Origin: Opitutia bacterium
GTDB taxonomy: Bacteria; Verrucomicrobiota; Verrucomicrobiae; Opitutales; UBA953
Direction of reading: 5' to 3'
Length of the DNA stretch: 6,501 bases
Assembly (NCBI GenBank): GCA_947465345.1
Contig: CANHZL010000048.1
Location: 1-6,501 of the forward strand
This document shows, in pieces, positions 1 through 6,501 of this stretch. Below the pieces are notes generated by a model. That model was not told the origin of the DNA. It did not search any database and saw only the letters and a program-made list of their open reading frames with translations. The translations under genes and the position numbers were made by a program. Every line of letters starts with the position of its first letter. Within the stretch, counting starts at the first letter, position 1.

Positions 1-82
1 CCTGCCCGAACACGACAGTTAAGCATGCAGCCGCCGATGGTAGTGCACCCCCGCTGGTGTGCGAGAGTAGGTCATCGCCAGG
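1..82 (+). rRNA. rrf: 5S ribosomal RNA, 3' part (5' end outside window)
   Basis: The first ~82 bases match the 3' two-thirds of bacterial 5S rRNA. They contain the conserved CCGAAC loop segment near the left edge, the GCCGATGGTAGT segment at about 32-43, and the GCGAGAGTAGG segment at 61-71 ending in CGCCAGG. These align in order and spacing with E. coli 5S. The 5' part, which pairs with the CCAGG end, lies outside the window, so the gene is partial and the exact 3' end is known only to a few bases. As part of the large ribosomal subunit it normally closes a 16S-23S-5S operon, so the sequence just upstream of the window should be a 23S gene. A strong hairpin begins six bases downstream. Confidence 0.95.
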
Positions 83-87
83 TTTAC

Positions 88-119
88 GGACCCCGGTCTC
101 CGCAAGGAGATCGGGGTCC
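88..119 (+). terminator. Hairpin after 5S rRNA, probable rRNA operon terminator
   Basis: The arms at 88-101 and 106-119 form a 14-bp stem with one G-U wobble, closed by a GCAA (GNRA-type) tetraloop. The stem is very GC-rich and starts a few bases after the 5S 3' end, where rRNA operons usually terminate. The downstream T-tract is weak (CCTCATTT), so termination may need a factor, or the hairpin may also serve as a 3' processing boundary. The stem is nearly palindromic, so it could also stop transcripts arriving from the convergent yihY-type gene. Confidence 0.85.
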
Positions 120-130
120 CCTCATTTACG

Positions 131-175
131 CGGGTCGCCAGGCGGCCGGAGCAAAGACTCCGTTCGCCTGATCCG
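131..175. repeat. Imperfect inverted repeat, second hairpin after the rRNA operon
   Basis: The inner arms CAGGCG..CGGAG (139-151) and CTCCG..CGCCTG (158-170) pair with a two-base internal mismatch around a 6-base loop. After a three-base bulge on the left, outer bases 131-135 pair with 171-175, with one wobble. No T-tract follows. It may be a back-up terminator or an RNA processing signal for the rRNA transcript. Its role is inferred from position only. Confidence 0.5.
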
Positions 176-227
176 TCGTGTCCATGCCACTCGGGGTGAG
201 GGTGAAGGGCTCATTGCCTGCCGCCCT

Positions 228-251
228 CGATAGTCTTGGGTATGACTATCG
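228..251. repeat. Perfect 8-bp inverted repeat in convergent intergenic region
   Basis: CGATAGTC (228-235) and GACTATCG (244-251) are perfect reverse complements separated by 8 bases. A smaller 5-bp repeat, AGGGC (206-210) with GCCCT (223-227), lies immediately to the left. The sequence could fold as a hairpin in RNA from either strand or act as a protein-binding dyad. No adjacent T-run supports an intrinsic terminator. No function can be assigned. Confidence 0.4.
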
Positions 252-264
252 GTCTGGGCTGAGC

Positions 265-320
265 ACGCCACGGTGCCTCAATCGCTGACGGGTTAGCCGC
301 TCAGCACTCAGTCGTGGCGT
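265..320. repeat. Nested inverted repeats just past the yihY-type stop codon; possible terminator structure
   Basis: The outer arms ACGCCACG (265-272) and CGTGGCGT (313-320) are perfect 8-bp reverse complements. Inside them, GCTGACGG (284-291) pairs with CCG and TCAGC (297-305), leaving a single bulged C at 300 and a GTTAG loop. On the minus strand this structure begins 10 bases after the stop codon of the membrane-protein gene, so it probably shapes the 3' end of that transcript. No U-tract is seen, so intrinsic termination is not established. Confidence 0.45.
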
Positions 321-330
321 CGGCCGCCGC

Positions 331-1776
331 TTAGCGGCGAACGCACAGTTCCCCTAGCGTCTGCATCGAGGGTGCGGTCGACATGAGGCTCAGCTCGATG
401 GCCCCCAGCTCCTTCGCTGCCGGATCGGAGGTCAGGTCAGGCTCCCCAGCCGAGCCGGCGGAGTGGGTGTCCACGACTGCCCAAAGTTCACCGACGGTCA
501 TCGCTTCGAGTGGCCGGGCGGGCTTATGCCCGCCGGTAAGCGATTCCGAGGCTAGGAGATTGGCGTCACGCAGCATCTGGAGGCAACCCTCGGCCACCGT
601 CGCCGGGACGCGGGCGGTGAGGGCGATATCATCGGCGGTTGGGCCGGCTTTCCCTGCGCGGTAGCGTCGCAGTGTCTCTGAGACGCAGACGAAGGCGAGC
701 GTGCGTCGCGCCCGATGACTAAGACCTTCCCAGGCCTTGTGGCGCGCGAGCGCCCGTCGGTTTTGATAGGCGTACGCGACTTGTCCGCCGATCAGTACGA
801 AGAGCCACGTCAGGTATGATCCGAACATGAGCACGAGTACGATGCTGAGTTCGCCGTAGAGGCTTTGGAATTGCGTGACCTTGCCGACGTAGAGCGCAGC
901 GAGGCGATGGTTTGCGGCGATGAGCACGGCGATGGTGAGCCCGCCGATGAAGGCAGCGCTCCAGCGTACGCGCACGTTCGGCATCATCCGATTGAAGGCC
1001 CCAAAGGCGAGCGTGAGCAATGCCAGCGAAATGACCAGCGGGCCGCCGCCGCTGATGAACTCAAGCACGGTACTGCCGCCCGGCACGCGCTGCAACCAGC
1101 CGGTCAGCCAGGTGGTGCCGTCGCCGATTGACGCCGCGATGGAGGCGGCTGAAAGCATCGTGAGCGTCGATGCTCCGACGAGGAAGAAGAGGACAAGGAA
1201 GAGCAGGTAGTTCGCGAAACGATCACGCCAGCTTCGCCCAAAGCGCACGCCCCAGATACCGTTCAGCGCGTCTTCGACGCGGCTCAGCATGAGCACGGCG
1301 AAGCCGAGGATGAGAGCCAATCCGATCACGCCCGCCTCGCCGCTCGCGGCATTCTTCAGGAGCCCGTCGACGAGTCCGTCGAGGTCCTTGTTGATCTCGC
1401 GCAGGGTCACGACTTGTCCCGTCTTGCCCGCTTGCGCGACGACCTGCGGTGCAACGTATTCGACAGCCGCAACGATTGCTCGCTTCGCCGGATTGTCCGC
1501 CTGCGCGCCGGCGCGCGAGAGAATGAAACCCGACACGGTGAGCGCGAGTGCAAGGAGTGGCCCAAGCGACATCAACGTGTAATAGGTGAGCGCAGCGGAT
1601 TGCTGCGGCAGCCGATTATCGAAGACGCCATACCAAGTCGTGACGATCACACGCCAGGCGGCCTTGAGGCCTCCACGCCAGCCACCTTGCGCCAGCGCTT
1701 CCGGCGTCCAGCTGGAGGCGAAGAAGCCTTGGCTTCGTTGATCAGCCTGGGAGTTGGCGGAGGGGCCCGTGTTCAT
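331..1776 (-). CDS. yihY: YihY/BrkB-family integral membrane protein with C-terminal winged-helix-like domain
   Basis: This 481-residue protein belongs to the YihY/virulence factor BrkB family. Members are inner-membrane proteins of unclear molecular role; older databases misname them ribonuclease BN, and some have been proposed to be transporters. Family hallmarks are SAALTYYTLMSLGPLL (60-75), ALNGIWGV (170-177) and YGELSIVLVLMFGSYLTW (307-324) followed by IGGQVAYAYQN. I see six hydrophobic segments at about 61-87, 146-165, 188-214, 245-262, 272-290 and 308-336. The soluble tail (about 350-481) contains a helical stretch and a region at about 378-435 resembling a winged helix, an extension found in longer family members. 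The ATG at 1776 gives a short hydrophilic N-terminus before the membrane part. No Shine-Dalgarno is visible upstream. The gene stands alone, convergent with the rRNA operon and divergent from nrdB. The family call is firm; the function is unknown and the symbol only marks the family. Confidence 0.9.
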   Translation of the reverse strand: MNTGPSANSQADQRSQGFFASSWTPEALAQGGWRGGLKAAWRVIVTTWYGVFDNRLPQQSAALTYYTLMSLGPLLALALTVSGFILSRAGAQADNPAKRAIVAAVEYVAPQVVAQAGKTGQVVTLREINKDLDGLVDGLLKNAASGEAGVIGLALILGFAVLMLSRVEDALNGIWGVRFGRSWRDRFANYLLFLVLFFLVGASTLTMLSAASIAASIGDGTTWLTGWLQRVPGGSTVLEFISGGGPLVISLALLTLAFGAFNRMMPNVRVRWSAAFIGGLTIAVLIAANHRLAALYVGKVTQFQSLYGELSIVLVLMFGSYLTWLFVLIGGQVAYAYQNRRALARHKAWEGLSHRARRTLAFVCVSETLRRYRAGKAGPTADDIALTARVPATVAEGCLQMLRDANLLASESLTGGHKPARPLEAMTVGELWAVVDTHSAGSAGEPDLTSDPAAKELGAIELSLMSTAPSMQTLGELCVRR

Positions 1777-1961
1777 GGGATAAACGTGGGGCAGGGGAAC
1801 GGGCTCCGCAACCTCCGCCCTCGGCGCCAGGTGAACAGCGTGAGCAACACCAACAACTGACGTTTGCGGACCTATTCCGTCCCCGTTTTCATTGGGGTAA
1901 TCACCCTAACCGTGCTGACCTATCAAATTTCCGTTAAAATCCCCAATTGTGAATAAACTTT

Positions 1962-1991
1962 TTTACCTAAGTAACGAAATGTCAGTATCTT
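1962..1991 (+). promoter_or_regulatory. Candidate nrdBA promoter (weak match)
   Basis: TTTACC (1962-1967) could be a -35 element and TATCTT (1986-1991) a -10 element, with an 18-base spacer. Both match the sigma-70 consensus at about four of six positions. Transcription would then begin near 1998, at the edge of the first NrdR box, a geometry suited to repression. An alternative -10, TATAGT (2008-2013), matches five of six positions and lies inside that box, but no good -35 precedes it. The region clearly has promoter-like composition; the exact element is uncertain. Confidence 0.3.
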
Positions 1992-1999
1992 GCGTTTAA

Positions 2000-2015
2000 A
2001 CCCTACATATAGTGG
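2000..2015 (+). promoter_or_regulatory. NrdR box 1 (distal to nrdB)
   Basis: ACCCTACATATAGTGG matches the known NrdR-box consensus (acaCTATATATAGtgt type) at 13 of 16 positions by eye, including the CTA...TAG half-site cores. NrdR is a zinc-ribbon/ATP-cone repressor that senses ATP and dATP and controls ribonucleotide reductase operons in most bacteria. The box lies 107-122 bases upstream of the nrdB start and is one of a pair. Confidence 0.85.
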
Positions 2016-2031
2016 TGAAATAAATTTGCAC

Positions 2032-2047
2032 CCCCTACATCTAGTAA
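2032..2047 (+). promoter_or_regulatory. NrdR box 2 (proximal to nrdB)
   Basis: CCCCTACATCTAGTAA keeps the CTA...TAG cores and matches the NrdR consensus at about 10 of 16 positions. Its centre (between 2039 and 2040) is exactly 32 bp from the centre of box 1, close to three helical turns, which is the usual arrangement of paired NrdR boxes. The two boxes share the string CCCTACAT and then TAGT. This copy is weaker than box 1 and probably depends on cooperative binding. Confidence 0.8.
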
Positions 2048-2070
2048 TTTACTCCCGAACATACCAATCA

Positions 2071-2099
2071 CCTAGCGGCCTTACCGGCCTCTAACTAGG
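2071..2099 (+). promoter_or_regulatory. Stem-loop in the nrdB leader
   Basis: CCTAG (2071-2075) pairs with CTAGG (2095-2099). Within it, GGCC (2077-2080) pairs with GGCC (2086-2089) around the loop TTACC, leaving a small asymmetric internal loop. It lies between NrdR box 2 and the start codon and ends 22 bases before the ATG, so it would be in the 5' untranslated RNA. It is short and its role is not known; it could affect translation or mRNA stability. Confidence 0.35.
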
Positions 2100-2107
2100 G
2101 CCTTTTC

Positions 2108-2116
2108 CCCACTCTC
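2108..2116 (+). promoter_or_regulatory. Pyrimidine element CCCACTCTC at the ribosome-binding position of nrdB
   Basis: There is no GGAG-like Shine-Dalgarno before nrdB. Instead CCCACTCTC ends 5 bases before the ATG. The identical 9-mer ends 6 bases before the nrdA ATG (3371-3379). Sharing sequence and spacing at both starts suggests a translation-initiation role, such as S1-type pyrimidine recognition. That role is inferred; the repeat itself is seen directly. Confidence 0.4.
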
Positions 2117-2121
2117 CATCC

Positions 2122-3213
2122 ATGGAAACCATCACCATCAAAGTAGGTCAAAAAACCTTCATCCTCGATAAGACCAAAGCCGAGGAAGCTTTCGCCAACA
2201 AGCGCGTCATCAACGGTCGCGAGACCATGTTCTTCAACATCCTCCCGCTGAAGTACCAGTGGGCTTACGATCTCTACAAGACGATGAAGAACAACCATTG
2301 GGAGCCGGAGGATATCCCGATGCAGAAGGACTGCGAACAGTGGCGCGACCAGACGGGACAGATCAGCGAAATCGACCGCTGGATCGTCAAGATGGCCATC
2401 GGTTATTTCTCCGCTGCCGAAGGCATCGTCGGCGACAACATCATCCACGTCGTCCGCGAGGTCGTCACCGCCCCTGAGCTCAAACTCGTCCTGGGCCGTC
2501 ACGCACACGAAGAGAACATCCATGCCGACTCGCTCGTCTACATGATCTCCTCGCTCGGTATCAACCCGCACGAGTGCGAGGCGATGTTCGAGGATATCCC
2601 GACGATCGCCAACAAGGCCGCTTTCGTCGTCAACAATTCGCGCGCGCTGCGCCGCAAGCTCGACCTCACTAAGCTCGAAGACAAGCAGGCGCTCGCCCAC
2701 AACATCTTCCTCTTTGGCCAGTGCATGGAAGGCACCCAGTTCTACGGCCTCTTCGGCATGGTGCTCTCGCTTGCCCGCCAGAACAAGTTCCCTGGCATCG
2801 GCCAGATGTTCCGCTACACGCTGCGCGACGAGTCCAACCACATCGACCTTTTCCGCAATCTGCTCGCTGAGCTGGTGAAGGAGAACCCCGACGTCTGGAC
2901 CCCTGCCTTCAAGGAAGAACTCCGCCAGCTGATGGCCACCGCCGTCACGCTCGAGAAGGAGTTTATCCGCGACTGCCTCCCAGTCAACGGCCTCGGCCTC
3001 TCCTCCAAGGAGTTCGAACTGTACATCGACTTCATCGCCGACCGTCGCTTGCGTAACTGCGGCCTCGATCCGCTCGTCGCCGAGACGACCAACCCTTTCC
3101 CCTGGCTGTCCGAGATGATGGATCTCAAGAAGGAGCAGAACTTCTTCGAAGGACGCGTCACCGAATACCAGAAGCAGGGCGCCCTCGGTACCGTCAACGA
3201 CGACGAACTTTGA
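2122..3213 (+). CDS. nrdB: Ribonucleoside-diphosphate reductase beta subunit, class Ic-like (radical Tyr replaced by Leu)
   Basis: This 363-residue cytoplasmic ferritin-fold subunit generates the oxidant that starts ribonucleotide reduction in NrdA. All six metal ligands are visible: E100, E131, H134, E203, E237 and H240. The residue four after H134, Tyr122 in E. coli and Phe127 in Chlamydia trachomatis, is L138, so no tyrosyl radical can form there. The first ligand is Glu, as in the chlamydial Mn(IV)/Fe(III) enzyme (E. coli has Asp84). Equivalents of chlamydial relay residues W51, Y129, Y222 and Y338 are W60, Y140, Y232 and Y349. The acidic C-terminal tail (VNDDEL) should dock into NrdA. 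The ATG is the first after an in-frame TAA at 2092. The length is close to the ~346 residues of the chlamydial protein. Order is nrdB then nrdA, with NrdR boxes upstream. Family certain; class Ic assignment strong; metal content inferred. Confidence 0.97.
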   Translation: METITIKVGQKTFILDKTKAEEAFANKRVINGRETMFFNILPLKYQWAYDLYKTMKNNHWEPEDIPMQKDCEQWRDQTGQISEIDRWIVKMAIGYFSAAEGIVGDNIIHVVREVVTAPELKLVLGRHAHEENIHADSLVYMISSLGINPHECEAMFEDIPTIANKAAFVVNNSRALRRKLDLTKLEDKQALAHNIFLFGQCMEGTQFYGLFGMVLSLARQNKFPGIGQMFRYTLRDESNHIDLFRNLLAELVKENPDVWTPAFKEELRQLMATAVTLEKEFIRDCLPVNGLGLSSKEFELYIDFIADRRLRNCGLDPLVAETTNPFPWLSEMMDLKKEQNFFEGRVTEYQKQGALGTVNDDEL

Positions 3214-3307
3214 TCGCCCGCTGACCAGATTTAGGCGTCCGCCCCACTTGGCGCCTCGTTTGGTACGCTTCCTGTTCTTACTTAACCACTCTCCTTTCAC
3301 CAAAAAC

Positions 3308-3331
3308 TTGCGCCGGCCACCGCCGACGCAA
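3308..3331 (+). other. Hairpin in the nrdB-nrdA spacer
   Basis: TTGCG (3308-3312) pairs with CGCAA (3327-3331), and CGGC (3314-3317) pairs with GCCG (3322-3325), around a CACC loop with one C-A mismatch. That gives nine base pairs. No T-tract follows, so it is unlikely to be a simple terminator. It may mark an mRNA processing point, act as a partial attenuator, or protect one segment of a shared transcript, tuning NrdA relative to NrdB. The rest of the 172-base spacer is pyrimidine-rich and has no gene. A third, partial copy of the pyrimidine element, CCACTCTC, lies at 3286-3293. Confidence 0.5.
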
Positions 3332-3370
3332 ATCGACCCTCGTTTCCTTTTCCCCGACTCCCTTTACCCT

Positions 3371-3379
3371 CCCACTCTC
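3371..3379 (+). promoter_or_regulatory. Pyrimidine element CCCACTCTC at the ribosome-binding position of nrdA
   Basis: This is the second exact copy of the 9-mer found before nrdB, ending 6 bases before the nrdA ATG. No purine-rich Shine-Dalgarno is present. A further shared string, CCTTTTCCCC, occurs at 2101-2110 before nrdB and at 3346-3355 before nrdA. The two leaders therefore resemble each other, although pyrimidine-rich leaders may be general in this genome. Confidence 0.4.
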
Positions 3380-3385
3380 TTCAAT

Positions 3386-6501
<3,116 letters not shown>

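Larger units (their letters stand above)
1777..2121. other. Divergent intergenic region between the yihY-type gene and nrdB
   Basis: This 345-base region has no credible gene. The left third (to about 1860) is GC-rich like the genes. From about 1880 to 2070 it becomes AT-rich, with runs of T and A, as expected for promoter DNA. It holds the nrd control elements listed separately. It also holds a 7-bp inverted repeat, ATTGGGG (1891-1897) with CCCCAAT (1941-1947), 43 bases apart, of unknown role. Both divergent promoters should lie here, but I could not locate one for the minus-strand gene with any confidence. An open frame on the + strand reaching 1860 is a shadow of the minus-strand gene. Confidence 0.7.

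Noticed and set aside
120..330. tRNA or small RNA gene after the 5S rRNA
   Set aside because: No cloverleaf with a T-loop GTTCGAATC-like segment and paired acceptor arms could be found; the inverted repeats are better read as terminator or processing structures.
1414..1860. Open frame on the + strand overlapping the start of the membrane protein gene
   Set aside because: Mostly antisense to the YihY-type gene, Arg-rich and without family resemblance; its unique part (1777-1860) shows no coding signal.
2122..3213. Possibility that the beta subunit is an R2-like ligand-binding oxidase (R2lox) rather than a reductase subunit
   Set aside because: It has the C-terminal Tyr (Y349) and acidic tail needed to work with NrdA, the relay Tyr residues of class Ic, an adjacent nrdA and NrdR boxes upstream.
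2122..3213. Possibility of class Id or metal-free class Ie
   Set aside because: Class Ie proteins have lost metal-ligand carboxylates, whereas all six ligands are present here. Class Id proteins, as I recall, keep the Tyr that is Leu here.
2095..3303. Open frame on the minus strand opposite nrdB (402 codons)
   Set aside because: It is antisense to nrdB, with biased D/E/V/L composition and no recognisable domain.

Overview
The window suggests a free-living, fairly GC-rich bacterium of the PVC group, most likely a Verrucomicrobiota (Opitutae-like) lineage. This is an inference from three things: a ribonucleotide reductase pair that resembles the chlamydial class Ic enzyme, the style of the 5S rRNA, and three genes that all start without a Shine-Dalgarno sequence. 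No 16S sequence lies in the window, so the placement is tentative.

Layout. Positions 1-82 are the 3' part of a 5S rRNA gene, the end of an rRNA operon read on the + strand. A strong GNRA-loop hairpin (88-119) follows it directly. Positions 120-330 are a non-coding convergent region rich in inverted repeats. Positions 331-1776, on the - strand, encode a YihY/BrkB-family membrane protein with six predicted membrane segments and a soluble C-terminal domain that looks like a winged helix. Positions 1777-2121 are a 345-base divergent intergenic region. Its right-hand part is clearly AT-richer than the genes and carries a pair of NrdR-box-like palindromes with centres 32 bp apart. Positions 2122-3213 encode NrdB, the radical-generating beta subunit. 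After a 172-base spacer, 3386 to the window edge encodes NrdA, the catalytic alpha subunit, which runs off the 3' end after 1038 codons.

How the genes work together. NrdB and NrdA form a class I ribonucleotide reductase, which reduces ribonucleoside diphosphates to deoxyribonucleotides for DNA synthesis. NrdB keeps all six metal ligands, but the position of the radical tyrosine is leucine (L138). The first ligand is Glu rather than Asp. The relay residues known from Chlamydia trachomatis (equivalents of W51, Y129, Y222 and Y338) are all present. This points to a metal-centred oxidant of the Mn/Fe class Ic type rather than a tyrosyl radical. NrdA has about 250 extra N-terminal residues compared with E. 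coli. They can be read as three ATP-cone modules, of which only the middle one keeps the basic nucleotide-binding pattern. The paired NrdR boxes indicate transcriptional control of nrdB-nrdA by the NrdR repressor in response to nucleotide levels.

I found no mobile element, CRISPR array or unknown multi-gene system. The most notable content is the tyrosine-less NrdB, the multi-cone NrdA, the NrdR box pair, and a short pyrimidine element repeated at the ribosome-binding position of both nrd genes.
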